DNA of 64,000 nt, taken from NCBI RefSeq assembly GCF_028640845.1, contig NC_080540.1:48280561-48344560 (forward strand), given 5' to 3'. The first letter of the stretch is position 1; each line of letters begins with the position of its first letter. The notes beneath the pieces were generated by a model. That model made no database searches, was not told the origin of the DNA, and saw nothing but the letters and a program-made list of their open reading frames with translations. The stretch is from Ahaetulla prasina (lineage: Eukaryota > Chordata > Lepidosauria > Squamata > Colubridae). Below, piece by piece: positions 30,894 through 42,297 of this stretch. A program made the position numbers and the translations under genes.

Positions 30894-32441
30894 AGCTGCT
30901 CAAAAAAATAAAGGGAACACTTAAACAACACAATGTACAGTAGCTGAATGTGCTGACAACACAATCACACAAAAATTATCAATGGAAATCAAACTGAGCA
31001 ACCCATGGAGGTCTGAATTTGGAGTTACATTCAAAATTAAAGTGGAAAACAACACTACAGGCTAATCCAACTTTGATGTAATGTCCTTAAAACAAGTCAA
31101 AATAGTCAAACAAGTCACTCAGTAGTGCATGTGGCCTCCACGTGCCTGTATGACCTCCCTACAATGCCTGGGCATGCTCCTGATGAGGTGGCGGATGGTT
31201 TCCTGAGGGATCTCCTCCCACACCTGGACTAAAGCCTCCCCTACCTCCTGGACAGTCTGTGGTGCAAAGTGGCGTTGGTGGATGGAGCGAGACATGATGT
31301 CCCAGATGTGCTCAATTGGATTCAGATCTGGGGAACGGGCAGGCCAGTCCATAGCATCAATGCCTTCATCTTGCAGGAACTGCTGACACACTCCAGCTAC
31401 ATGAGGTCTAGCATTGTCTTGCATTAGGAGGAACCCAGGGCCAACCGCACCAGCATATGGTCTCACAAGGGGTCTGAGAATCTCATCCCGGTACCTAATG
31501 GCAGTCAGGCTACCTCTGGTGAGCACATGGAGGGCTTTTCAGCCCCCTAAAGAAATGCCACCCCATACCATTACTGACCCACTGCCAAACCGGTCATGCT
31601 AGAGGATGTTGCAGGCAGCAGAACATTCTCCACGGTGTCTCCAGACCCTGTCACATCTGTCACATGTGCTCAGTGTGAACCTGCTTTCATCTGTGAAGAG
31701 CACAGGGTGCCAGAGGCGAAGTTGCCAATCTTAGTGTTCTCTGGCAAATACCAAATGTCCTGCACGGTGTTGGGCTGTAAGCACAACCCCCACCTGTGGA
31801 CGTCGGGCCCTCATACCACCCTCATGGAGTCTGTTTCTGACCGTTTGAGCAGCCACATGCACATTTGTGGCCCACTGGAGGTCATTTTGCAGGGCTCTGG
31901 CAGTGCTCCTCCTGTCCCTCCTTGCACAAAGGCAGAGGTAGCGGTCCTACTGCTGGGTTGTTGCCCTCCTATGGCCTCCTCCACGTCTCCTGATATACTG
32001 GCCTGTCTCCTGGTAGCACCTCCATGCTCTGGACACTATGCTGACAGACAAAGCAAACCTTCTTGCCATAGCTCGCATTGATGTGCCATCCTGGATGAGC
32101 TGCACTACCTGAGCCACTTGTGTGTGTTGTAGACTCCGTCTCATGCTACTACTAGAGTAACAGCGCCACCAGCATTCAAAAGTGACCAAACCATCAGCCA
32201 GAAAGCATAGGAACTGAGAAGTGGTCTGTGGTTGCCACCTGCAGAACCACTCCTTTATTGGGGATGTCTTGCTAACTGCCTATGCTTTCCACCTGTTGTC
32301 TATTCCATGTGCACAACAGCATGTGGAATTGAGTGTCAATCAGTGTTGCTACCTAAGTGGACAGTTTGATTTCACAGAAGTGTGATTGACTTGGAGTTAC
32401 ATTGTGTTGTTTAAGTGTTCCCTTTATTTTTTTGAGCAGTG
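30894..32441 (-). mobile_element. Tc1/mariner-type DNA transposon, 1.55 kb
   Basis: Terminal inverted repeats of about 45 bp: left 'agctgctcaaaaaaataaag', right (reversed) 'cactgctcaaaaaaataaag', and on to 'ggaacacttaaacaacacaa'. Each end is flanked by TA (30892-30893, 32442-32443), the target of this superfamily. One broken transposase gene lies on the minus strand. The near identity of the inverted repeats, apart from the first two bases on the left, suggests moderate age. Confidence 0.95.
31119..32189 (-). pseudogene. Tc1-type transposase, frame-broken
   Basis: The N-terminal part (31947-32189) reads '[20 protein letters not shown]' and '[16 protein letters not shown]', the helix-turn-helix that binds the inverted repeats, followed by the basic linker '[11 protein letters not shown]'. 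The C-terminal part (31119-31526) has 'LMQDNARPHVAGV' and 'ARSPDLNPIEHIWD'; the second catalytic D and the E are 34 residues apart, i.e. DD34E. The region between them (31527-31946), including the first catalytic D, is spread over several frames. An intact copy would cut and paste the element. Confidence 0.9.
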
Positions 32442-32443
32442 TA

Positions 32444-33144
32444 TATTCTGTATATTCACAAAAAAATAAGCATTAACTTCCATTTCAAGGGAATTTATAG
32501 GAAATGCTAAGCAAGCAATACATTGTATTGCACTTAATATACCATTCAGAGTATCATTGCTGCAGAGATATTTATCTCTGTGTTATCTCCAGCCTTCGCT
32601 ATTAAGTCTCACATTGCTATCAGACATAAAGCATAATTCCTACAATTACAAAACACGATTATAAAGCACACATAGTGCACATACCCAACTTTTATTATGA
32701 GCAAGTGATGCCTCTGAATTCTTTTGTCTATAGAGTCTAATTCTTCATGCAATAAATAAAAAAAATGTTAATTTGGAGATTTTTAAATAAGAATTTCAAT
32801 CCCACTCATCCATTAACATTATGTGAAGCTAAGCTATTTTCTGCAAGGAAAAAAATATAGTATGTTTATTCAGATTTTTTTCACCATTCATAACCCTGAA
32901 GTGAACTGAAGTATTAATGAATTATTTCTGGAACCAACCTTTATATAACCTTCAACAATCATAAAATACACTTAAAGCCATCTTCTGATACCCTTTTAAA
33001 TCATTGTTTCTGTATGTTTGCAAAATAAATAGCATGCTGTATTTTTTTAAATTTTAGAACAGAAAATGTTCTTCTATATATCAGGTAGTCCTCAACTAAC
33101 AACCATTCATTCAGCAATAGTTTGAAGTTACAATGGCACTGAGT
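32444..33144. other. no feature recognised
   Basis: Unique-looking AT-rich sequence. Confidence 0.5.
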
Positions 33145-33152
33145 GTTACACC

Positions 33153-33729
33153 CAGTGGTGGGACTTCCATAACTTAACAACCAATTCTCTGGCTGGGTAG
33201 GTGTGACCGGTTGGTCATGTGACCGCATGGGTGATGTCATTTATCACACCCAGCCCCACCTCCTGGCCACTCGCCTCAAAGGCAGAGGTAGGATTCAGCC
33301 AGTTGGAGCTAATCCCACTACTGGCTGGCACCACCCCTGCCCATTTTTTGGCCTGCTTTTTGGCTGTTTTTTGGACCATTTTCAGGCTGCTTTGGGGCTG
33401 TTTTCAGGTTGTTTTGGGGCCATTTTGGGGGCATTTTTCAGATTATAAAATGGTCCCAAAACAGCCAAAAAAATGGCCAAAACCAGGACATTTTTGGGTT
33501 GTTTTCTGGGCCATTTTCAGGCCATTTGGGACCATTTTTAGGCTGTTCTCAGGCTGTTTTTTGGGCCATTTTTGGCCCAAAAAACAGCCCAACACAGCCC
33601 AGAAAACAGGCCGAAAATCAAGCAGTAGTGGGGCCAGCCAGTGGTGGGGTTTGCTTATTTGTCAAACTGCACAGAATCTTAACTACTGGTTTACCCGAAC
33701 TGGTGCGAACTAGCAGCAGCCCACCTCTA
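33153..33729. mobile_element. non-autonomous hAT-type element with internal repeats, 577 bp
   Basis: Begins CAGTGGTGGGAC and ends CCCACCTCTA; flanked by GTTACACC (33145-33152) and GTTATACC (33730-33737), 7 of 8 identical. A second start-like motif CAGAGGTAGGATTC at 33284 hints at a nested or duplicated end. The middle (33345-33620) is a run of 'ttttggg/ggctgtttt/ggccatttt' units in both orientations that produces long open frames without meaning. Confidence 0.75.
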
Positions 33730-33737
33730 GTTATACC

Positions 33738-34745
33738 TGCTCTTTGAAATTTCCTTCCCAATCAGAGTTTCTTGTATACCCTCACTTGTGACTACCTTAC
33801 TTAGTGATGGAAATTCTAATCTCAATTGCCATCATAAATTACGGACTTTTAGTCTGCACCTTCCAAGTCAAACAAATAGGAAGCCATCCAAAATATTGGT
33901 ACTGTTGCTTAAACTTTAAAAAAAAAACCTAGGGAAGATAGATAGGTCATTTGATCACTGCCTATTACTCTGTATACTTGTTTCTGGGGAGCACTGTGTG
34001 GTACACTTATGCCAGTAAATTGTGTCTTATATACAAATAGTGCCATTTAGCATTATTACCATGAGGCTCCTCCACTAATATGCTTCAACGGGATTCTTAT
34101 AGGCATGGATGATATGAGGATATGAGTACACTGATATCAGGTCTTTGTATCACAATTTACGCATGTAATGCATAAGCACAGGAGGAAGAAATATTCTTTT
34201 CTTGTGTGCATGATAACAAGAAGATCGTTTTAACATCAACTTTTTTCTTGGCTATACTATACGAAGTTTACAAATAAATCAGTAGACCACTGGAGCAGTG
34301 GGACCACTGGATCAATCTGTGTTTCTATCAATAAGAACTGAAGAAGTGCTGCAATGACTATAGTAATTGGATAACATTTTATGTCTATTAACATCAAAAC
34401 ATTTTCTCTAGGACTTTTGCCTCATAAAGGCCTCATGGGGGGGACCAGTTAGCATTATAAAGATCTCTAATAATCACCACATTCAAACCCTGAGCTTTGT
34501 AGTCATCAAGCATTTGTGGGAAATAATAAATGAATGAGTCAATCTCTTTCTCTCCTTGTACAGGAGGCTCTTTTTCTTGTTAGCAAAGAATTCAAGTTCT
34601 GCTGGATAGCTGGTAAGTGAAGGAGGGAGCCATTGCAAGAAAATTTTAATTTGTATTAAGAAAAATGCAATATTTTTTCTCCTTAGCATTTAATACAGTG
34701 TAAGGCTTGTAAAACTCATAATCAAACCATTTCATTTAACTCCTT
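33738..34745. other. no feature recognised
   Basis: About 1 kb of unique-looking sequence. Confidence 0.5.
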
Positions 34746-34749
34746 CCAT

Positions 34750-35213
34750 TTCAGTTGAGATACTGATTCAGTTCTGCAGAGGAATTATTGAGTCTGTTGT
34801 CTGCACCTCTATTACTGTCTGGTTTGGCTCTGCAACCAAACAAGACAGACACAGACTTCAACAGTTTTCTGCAGTTAGAACTGCAGAAAAAACAATTGCT
34901 ACCAATCTGCCTTCCATTGAGGACCTGTATACTGCACGAGTCAAAGAGGGCTCTGAAAATATCTACAGACCAATCACATCCTGGACATAAATTGTTTCAA
35001 CATCTACCCTCAAAATGACACTATAGGGCTCTGCACACCAAAACAAGAAGACACAAGTACAGTTTTTTCCTGAATGTCATCACTCTGACACACAACACTA
35101 TCAAGTTAACTACTAAGACTGTATTACTATTCTTCTTCTCATCCTTATCTTTACCTATCTCTTCCCACTTATGGCTATATCCATGTTGCTTGTATCTTTA
35201 CAACTTATATTTT
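34750..35213 (+). mobile_element. 5'-truncated L3/CR1-type LINE, tail lost
   Basis: The text covers the ORF2 C-terminus from 'tctgcagaggaattattgag' ('RGIIESVVCTSITVWFGSAT'-like) to the 3' UTR 'cttcccacttatggctatat'. The end of the UTR and the ATTCT tail are missing; the AAAT tail of a minus-strand LINE lies there instead. Confidence 0.8.
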
Positions 35214-35270
35214 ATTTGTTTTATTTTTATTTATTTATTTGTCACAACAGTATATATAAGCATAAGCTTA
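35214..35270 (-). mobile_element. tip of a CR1-group LINE 3' end
   Basis: The minus strand reads 'gcttatgcttatatatactg' and 'ttgtgacaaataaataaata', the same 3' tip as after 3600 and 46985. Only about 55 bp are present. Confidence 0.75.
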
Positions 35271-35271
35271 C

Positions 35272-37358
35272 TGGCCCCAAGAGAGCACCTGGAGGTCCAG
35301 TCGTTCCGAAGCTGATCGGACACTAGTTAGGTCCTACTCTAGGACCTACCTAGTGGCAATGAGGGAAGCGAGGCGTTCCTACGCCTCCACCCTCATTGCG
35401 TCGGCAGATAACCGCCCGGCCGCCCTGTTTTGGGTGACCCGCTCTCTCCTACATCAGGAGGTGCGGGATGACCCTTTGCAGGGACGAGCCGAGGAGTTTA
35501 GTGGTTATCTATACGACAAAATCGCTCAGCTGAGGGACGGTCTGGACGGTGGGATGATCAAGCGAGGAGAGGAGGCACGTCTTGTTGAGCCCATTTGGGA
35601 TGAGTTTGACCCTGTGGCTCCGAGGGCGTGGACAGGTTGTTGGGGAGGCTTCACGGCACGACATGTTTACTGGACCCGTGCCCTTCCTGGCTGGTACTGG
35701 CCACTCAGGCGGTGACACGAGGCTGGCTCAGAGGATTATCAACGCTTCTTTGTTGGAAGGGTTTTCCTGCCGCCTTGAAAGAGGCGGTGGTGAGACCCTC
35801 CTTAAGAAGCCCTCCTGGACCCAGCTATTTTGGGTAATTATCGTCCAGTCTCCAACCTTCGCTTTGTTGCGAAGGTTGTAGAGAGTGCCGTGGCGACAGC
35901 TACCCCAATACCTGGATGAAGATGTCTATCTAGACCCGTTCCAGTCCGGCTTCCGACCGGATACAGCACGGAGACAGCTTTGGTCGCATTGGTGGATGAT
36001 CTCTGGAGGGCCAGGGACAGGGGTTATTCCTCTGCCCTGGTCCTATTAGACCTCTCAGCGGCGTTCGATACCATCGACCATGGTATCCTGCTGCGCGGTT
36101 GGGGGATTGGGAGTGGGAGGCACCGTATATCGGTGGTTCTCCTCCTATCTCTCCGACCGATGCATGAGCGGTGTTGACAGGGGGCAGAGGTCGACCGCGA
36201 GGGGCCTCACTTGTGGGGTCCCACAGGGTCGATTCTCTCGCCCTGCTGTTCAACATCTACATGAAGCCGTTGGGTGAGATCATCAGTGGTTTCAGGGTGA
36301 GATACCAGCAGTACGCTGATGACACCCAGCTGTACTTTTCCACCCCGGGCCACCCCAATGAAGTTGTTGAAGTGCTGTCCCGGTGTTTGGAAGCCGTACG
36401 GGTCTGGATGGGGAGAAACAGGCTCAAGCTTAATCCCTCCAAGACGGAGTGGCTGTGGATGCCGGCACCCCGATTCAGTCAGCTGCAGCCGCAGCTGGCT
36501 GTCGGAGGCGAGTTACTGGCCCCAAAGGATAGGGTGCGCAACTTAGGTGTCCTCCTGGATGATCGGCTGTCGTTTGAAGATCATTTGACGGCCGTCTCCA
36601 GGAGGGCCTTCCACCAGGTTCGCCTGGTTCGGCAGTTGCGCCCCTTCCTTGATCGGGATGCCTTATGCACAGTCACTCATGCGCTCGTTACCTCTCGCTT
36701 GGATTACTGTAATGCTCTCTACATGGGGCTCCCCTTGAAGTGCACTCGGAGGCTTCAGTTAGTCCAGAATGCAGCTGCGCGGGTGATAGAGGGAGCTACG
36801 CGTAGCTCCCATGTAACACCGCTCCTGCGCAGACTGCACTGGCTGCCTGTGGCCTTCCGAGTGCACTTTAAGGTGTTGGTTACGACCTTTAAAGCGCTCC
36901 ATGGCTTAGGACCTGGGTACTTACGGGACCGCCTGCTGTTACCACATGCCTCCCACCGACCCGTACGCTCCCATAGAGAGGGACTTCTCAGGGTGCCGTC
37001 CGCCAAACAATGTCGGCTGGCGGCCCCCAGGGGAAGGGCCTTCTCTGTGGGGCTCCCACTCTGGAACGAGCTTCCCGGTTTACGCCAAATACCTGACCTT
37101 CGGACATTCCGTCGCGAACTGAAGACACATCTTTTATCCAGCGGGGCTGGCTTAAATTGGATTTTAATGTTAAATTTATTAATTTTAAATGGGGTTTTAG
37201 TATGGCAAATTTTTAATCTCCAGGCTAATTTAAATAAGTTTTTTAAATTGTATTTTAACCTGTATATTGTATTGCTGGTTTTATCTTGCCTGTACACCGC
37301 CCTGAGTCCTTCGGGAGAAGGGCGGTATAAAAATCAAATAAATAATAATAATAATAAT
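35272..37358 (+). mobile_element. 5'-truncated L2-clade LINE
   Basis: Plus-strand L2 copy running from the linker after the endonuclease ('tggaggtccagtcgttccga') to the 3' UTR hairpin 'ccgccctgagtccttcggga' and a tail of AATAAT units (37335-37358). It is closely similar to the copies at 10783 and 48040-52478. Confidence 0.9.
35353..37150 (+). pseudogene. L2 LINE ORF2 (RT to C-terminus), frame-broken
   Basis: In order: 'MREARRSYASTLIASADNRP', '[15 protein letters not shown]' (RT motif A), a degraded 'CGVPQGRFSRPAV' (motif B, frame shift), then 'QYADDTQLYFSTPGHPN' (motif C) in the long frame from 36171. That frame runs through 'GRNRLKLNPSKTEWLWMPA' and 'SRLDYCNALYMGLPLK' to 'FRRELKTHLLSS', and beyond the normal end because the usual stop is lost. 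Frame shifts at about 35600, 35760, 36110 and 36200 inactivate it. Confidence 0.88.
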
Positions 37359-37359
37359 A

Positions 37360-37480
37360 AAACGCTGTTATCCAATTATGAAGGGGTCCGGAGATGCCAT
37401 AGGATTTTAGTTTTAGAAGAAGTTTGTCATGTACCACTGAGTCAAAAGCTTTACAGAAGTCTATGTAAATTGAATCTATT
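37360..37480 (-). mobile_element. CR1 LINE RT fragment
   Basis: The minus strand reads 'IYIDFCKAFDSVVHDKLLLK' (split by a stop or frame change) and 'LKSYGISGPLHNWI', which is RT motif A of classical CR1. Only about 120 bp; its neighbours are an L2 tail and an L3 tip. Confidence 0.65.
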
Positions 37481-37527
37481 GCTTTTTATTTTTATCTATT
37501 GCTTTTTAATATTGTTTTTATTGTTTC

Positions 37528-37826
37528 CTAGTATGATTTGATTGCTTATTAGTATCCTATGACTATCATTAAGTGTTGTATCTTATGATTCTTGATGAAT
37601 ATATTTTATTTTTTCTTTATGTACACTGAGAGCATATGCACCAAAGACAAATTCCTTGTGTGTCCAATCATACTTGGCCAATAAAGCATTCTATTCTATT
37701 CTATTCTATTCTATTCTATTCTATTCTATTCTATGCTATGCTATGCTATGCTATGCTATGCTATGCTATGCTATGCTATGCTATGCTATGCTATCCTATC
37801 CTATCCTATCCTATCCTATCCTATTC
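37528..37826 (+). mobile_element. L3/CR1-type LINE 3' tip with three-part pentanucleotide tail
   Basis: The L3 3' UTR ('atgactatcattaagtgttg', 'ccaatcatacttggccaata') is followed by about nine ATTCT, twelve ATGCT and six ATCCT units (37688-37822). The first block is the normal LINE tail; the others are block variants that differ at the third base of the unit. Confidence 0.9.
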
Positions 37827-37829
37827 TGT

Positions 37830-38164
37830 TCTATGGAATGTTGGCATGGAAATATGCCAAAAAAGTTGGGTCTGCTAAGTCTCTGAAAGCTAAACATTCT
37901 TGCAAGACCAGGAAGGTAAATTTGGATTAGAAAGTATAGACTATATCAAGGCTGGGGCTGCAGCCCAAAAAAAAGTCCTGAAAAATCCAGCAATATATCT
38001 CTGCAGAAGAAGCAGTTGGACAACAGCTTAGATCATCCATCCAAGATCCTTGCTTGTTTCCCTTCCTATCACACAACCCATTCATGTGCTTCCCCATTCA
38101 TACATATGCACAAATATGCAACACATGGCGAGAGTAGAAACCCGAACATGGAGAAAAGTAATAT
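37830..38164. other. no feature recognised
   Basis: Unique-looking sequence. Confidence 0.5.
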
Positions 38165-38172
38165 TGTGTGGC

Positions 38173-38461
38173 CAGTGGTGGGTTCCACATATTCTTATCA
38201 CTGGTTCACCACACATGCACGTCTTCTGTGCATGCACCCAGCCTTCTGTGCATGTACCCAGCCTTCCGTGTATGTACCCAGCTTTCCGGGCATGTACCCA
38301 GCCTTCCGTACATGCACTTTGCTCACACACATGTTCCTGGCCTTGGAAATGTGGCTAAATAGCATGGCGTTGCATCAGGGTGGGTGGGCGGTCCTGACCC
38401 ACTCGCAGTCGCCGTTACTGGTTCACCCGAACTGGTACGAACCAGCTGAATACCACCTCTG
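38173..38461. mobile_element. non-autonomous hAT-type element, 289 bp
   Basis: Begins CAGTGGTGGGTTCC and ends ACCACCTCTG; flanked by TGTGTGGC (38165-38172) and GGTGTGGC (38462-38469), 7 of 8 identical. The end segment 'ggttcacccgaactggtacg' resembles the end of the element at 33153. It carries a 20-bp minisatellite in the left half. Confidence 0.85.
38217..38316. repeat. 20-bp minisatellite inside the hAT-type element
   Basis: About five copies of a unit like CTTCTGTGCATGTACCCAGC, with differences between copies. All plus-strand reading frames in this stretch come from it. Confidence 0.85.
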
Positions 38462-38469
38462 GGTGTGGC

Positions 38470-39594
38470 ACAGAAGAAAATACAAGCTGCTCCTGTGCAC
38501 TGATGGCCAAGTTATTTGGTGAATGGGCACCCTTTGGGAAGTATATTAAAACAATAACGGGATTGGAAACAAAATCTACGTGCTTTTCCTACTTTGTTTA
38601 GGAGTACCATCTGTGATGGTGAATTGCTTGTCACTTTTTAAAGTTTTAGGAATTCAAATTTTTTTTTCTGAGATGAAAATTAAGGAAAAGAGATGACTGC
38701 GGACTGAGCATGCTATAGTAAATGGCCTTCAGGTGATACTGGAAAGTAGTACGCCAGTTGGAAAAGAAAAACCAAAAAAACCAAAAAACCAGGGGAGAAT
38801 GATAAATTGGCCTGCAGTCTCTTGCTGATCATTTTGTGTCATAGGAGGGCATGGCTGACCAGATGGCATCCTAAATAAAATGCCTTCCCTGCTTGCATCA
38901 TTTATTTGCCAGTCCCTTTGGTGTGGCAATATTTCACTCATTTGTTTACTTCATTCATTCATTTGAGTGAAAGATCGTTTTCCATTTCCACACCGGGACA
39001 GCAGTTCAACTCTTCTTCTAAGTACAGCAGATTAACAGAAGCAGATCAGACAATTTGAACATGATCCTGTAAATCACTGTGTATTAAACCAGTGGTGAAG
39101 TTTGTACGTTTTGCCTTAAATATATCAACCATAATTTGATATAGAGCACGAGAGGTTCGTGGTGCTTTTTCGATCTTGGCCAATGTTAAGAATCTTCCTT
39201 TGCAGCTGAAAAAGTCATCTGTATGCAGGTGAGTAAAATTACTGAGAGATACTTGATCGACTGGACATTTCGTAGGTTTTAGTTAACCATCCTTGCTATG
39301 AATCAGAAGTAGGGTAGAGTTAAAATCCAAACAATAACTTTTCATGGGGAACATGTCGTCCTCTTGTCAATATTACCATGTTTTATCTTTAATCACCTCT
39401 TAAAACTACAGCCAGATGCCAGTTTTAACTGTTGGATTTTCTGCCACAACTAAAAGTACAAAGTAAATTAAAACATGAGAAATATTTTATTTATATAAAA
39501 AAACATATAGCTGTGAGTTTTTCTTTTTAAATTGTTGACAGGAAACTTTAAATCTTCTAGAGATATTCTGTGACAGAGGGATGTTTAATATCAT
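38470..39594. other. no feature recognised
   Basis: About 1.1 kb of unique-looking sequence. Confidence 0.5.
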
Positions 39595-39612
39595 TAGATA
39601 TTAGATATATCT

Positions 39613-40028
39613 CAATAGAAGAATGGATATTGAAAGTTATTAATTTGGCTGAGATGGCTAAAATCTCAGCGTTTTTAAAAGACAATACGCAGGAAAAATA
39701 TTTAATTGAATGGAAAAAATGGATTGATTATCTACAAAACAGATATCAGATTAAGAAATATCAGATTGCCTTTGAATAATTAGAAAGTTATTTTATGTAA
39801 TGGGGAGGGGGTTGGGAGATGAAAAGCTTTGGATGTGGTTATTTGGATTGGAAGGGAAAATTTTATTCTATGCTTGGTTTATGTATAACAATACCTTGTG
39901 ATTGACCCGGGAAGCCGGGGGGGGGGAGAGGGGGGAAGGGGGTTTTTTTTTGTTTTGTTTTTTGGGAGGGAGGGGGAAAAAAGGGGGAAAAATGTTTTTG
40001 TTTTTTAAAACTCTTTCAATAAAAAAAA
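39613..40028 (+). mobile_element. 5'-truncated L1-type LINE, 17-bp target duplication
   Basis: A 416-bp insert flanked by the 17-bp direct repeat AGATATTAGATATATCT (39596-39612 and 40029-40045). It contains the last residues of an L1-like ORF2, a 3' UTR, a G-rich polypurine tract (39909-39995), the signal AATAAA at 40018 and poly(A). G-rich purine tracts in the 3' UTR and A tails with 7-20-bp duplications are the standard marks of L1. Confidence 0.85.
39618..39779 (+). pseudogene. L1-like ORF2 C-terminal fragment
   Basis: The in-frame text 'SIEEWILKVINLAEMAKISA' and 'KYLIEWKKWIDYLQN' ends in a stop and resembles the end of vertebrate L1 ORF2 proteins (WL.K...L.EMAKLT). Only about 50 residues remain. 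It lies next to the AATAAA and poly(A) signals of the same insertion, which supports the call. Confidence 0.7.
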
Positions 40029-40271
40029 AGATATTAGATATATCTAATGGTATTAAAGCTGTTGCTTTAATATCATTAGATATAGCTATACATTGTGAGT
40101 GGTATCAATATAATGACTTGGGAGGAGAAAGCTGTCTGAATGTTAGCACTTTACATACATTCTCAATAGCCTTAGAAAAATGTTGCAATATCTAAAGGTA
40201 ATTTCTAAAGGTAAATTTTAAGTGAGTATATTTATTTCCTGCTACATATATGTTAACGACCAAAACAAGTT

Positions 40272-40622
40272 CAAGGGATGTGGTGGCTCGGTGGCTAAGA
40301 TGCTAAGCTCATCAATCAAAAGGTTGGCAGTTCAGCGGTTCGAATCCCTAGTACCGTGTAACGGAGTGAGCTCCTGTTACTTGTCCCAGCTTCTGCCAAC
40401 CTAGCAGTTCAAAAGCACGTAAAAAATGCAAGTAGAAAAATAGGGACCACTTTTTTGGAAAGGTAACAGCGTTCCATGTGCCTTTGGGGTTTAATCATGC
40501 CGGCCACATGACCATGGAGACGTCTTCAGACAGTGCTGGCTCTTCGGCTTTGAAATGGAGATGAGCACCACCCTCTAGAGTCAGGAATGCCTAGCACATA
40601 TGTGCGAGGGGAACCTTTACTA
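40272..40622 (+). mobile_element. Squamate tRNA-SINE, nearly full length
   Basis: Head 'gatgtggtggctcggtggct' (A box) and 'ggttcgaatccctagtaccg' (B box), then 'cttgtcccagcttctgccaa', 'ccacatgaccatggagacgt', 'tgagcaccaccctctagagt' and the end 'catatgtgcgaggggaacct' with TTAC. The tRNA-like promoter is legible, so it was transcribed by RNA polymerase III. Only one CTTTAC tail unit is left. Confidence 0.9.
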
Positions 40623-41744
40623 AAACAAGTTCATTTGCGTTTATGGAAAGTTATCTTGGAAATATTGTTACTCCATTAACAATGAAGCTATTAATATTCT
40701 TTTTTTTAAAAATAGATGTCATGACTTAAATTAATTTTTGATATTTTGATTGTATATATTTTAAAAATATATTCAAGGTTGAATGTAAATAGTAAGATAA
40801 CTATGTTGTGCTATGGAATGCGTTATACATTAAGAGACAGGCTTCCATTAAGCATTGATAAAAGAGCCAATCTTCTCCTTGATTTTGCTAGCCATGATTA
40901 CCAAACACCTGTAATGGCCATTGGAAAACATAAATTGGCCTGTTGTAGATGTGAGAAACCTGTCTGAAAATATTCTTCTAAATGTAAAACCATTCTGTAT
41001 AAAATGATTGATTTGTGTAAGAAATCATTAACAGGCTACAGATCATATACTTCCATTATATGGTCATAGAAGGTTGATCACAGATCCATTTATTTTAGTG
41101 AAGAGTGACAATTATTTGGGAATGTAGAGTATGTGAATGCATAGATTAAAAAACCAGCCATGGAAAGACATATCAAGGCTGCACAAAGACATTTGCTATG
41201 ATTTGTGTCAAAGTAATGAGCATTGCAGGAGGAATATAAAGAGAACAGAGTCCCTTTTAAAATTTATGGAAGATCTTTATCAAACACTTGCAGAAATGAA
41301 CTCCTTGAAGGTTATAGTAGTTACATTAAGTGCATGATGCTGTCATAAAAAGCACTCCTCATCTTCCAAACTGTGTTTTTAAATCTAACATCCATGATCC
41401 AAATCAAAGTTAACCCTTTCAAAATTGCTTTGTAAATCAAAAAAACAAAGTCCATTTAGACCAAAGATGTAATGATGTTTTTAGACCAATGGCTCCGGTT
41501 AGATTTTATGTATCGTATTAGAAGCTAAATTCCAAAAACTAAGTGCAGCCAGGTTGAATAAGTGCATGGAGCAAGGGCTAAAAGAGATTTGGTTTTAATT
41601 GGTTAATTGGTTTTTCAAAAAATATTATTTCATTGCTTAGATATATTACATTTACTAGATGGATAACCATGCTTCACTACGAAACTATGTGATCAGGCTT
41701 GATAAATCAACACTTACAGGTTGAAAATTAATGAGTAGTTATGA
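40623..41744. other. no clear feature
   Basis: Unique-looking AT-rich sequence. The last 100 bases (41650-41744, with 'ccatgcttcactacgaaact' and 'gtgatcaggcttgataaatc') may be the left end of a dispersed repeat that carries the following minisatellite. Confidence 0.45.
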
Positions 41745-42297
41745 CCAGCCTCTCTTCTCCCCTCCTCTCCCTCAGCTTTGCCCCACAGAAGCCTCCCCTC
41801 CCCTCCACACTTCTCTCCCTCAGGCTTGCCTCACAGAAGCCTCCCCTATCCTATCCCCTTCTCTCCCTCAGCCTTGCCCCAGGGAAGCCTCCCCTATCCT
41901 ATCCCCTTCTTTCCCTCAGCCTTGCCCCACAGAAGCCTCCCCTATCCTATCCCCTTCTTTCCCTCAGCCTTGCCCCACAGAAGCCTCCCCTAGTCTATCC
42001 CCTTCTTTCCCTCAGCCTTGCCCCACAGAAGCCTCCCCTATCCTACCCACTTCTTTCCCCAGGCTTGCCCCATAGAAGCCTCCTCTATCCTATCCCCTTC
42101 TCTCCCTCAGCCTTGCCCCAGGGAAGCCTCCCCTATCCTATCCCCTTCTTTCCCTCAGCCTTGCCCCACAGAAGCCTCCCCTATCCTGTCTCCTTCTCTC
42201 CCTCAGGCTTGTCGCATAGAAGCCTTTCTTATCCTATCCCTTTCTCTCCCTCAGGCTTGTCCCAGAGAAGCCTCCGCTATCCTATTCCCTGGTTGCT
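41745..42297. repeat. 48-bp minisatellite, about 11 copies
   Basis: The unit runs 'cttctttccctcagccttgc' to 'agcctcccctatcctatccc'. Its length of 48 is a multiple of three and lacks stops in all three plus frames, so it yields overlapping open frames of up to 187 codons. The 16-residue peptide repeats (for example 'LAPQKPPLSYPLLSLS') are a by-product. Copies vary at single bases ('cacag/caggg/catag'). Confidence 0.95.

Noticed and set aside
33219..33747. 164-codon W/F/G-rich frame
   Set aside because: It is the translation of 'ttttgggcc' repeats inside a hAT-type element with target duplications.
40272..40360. tRNA gene (A and B boxes)
   Set aside because: The boxes are part of a SINE head; the cloverleaf is not complete and the SINE body follows.
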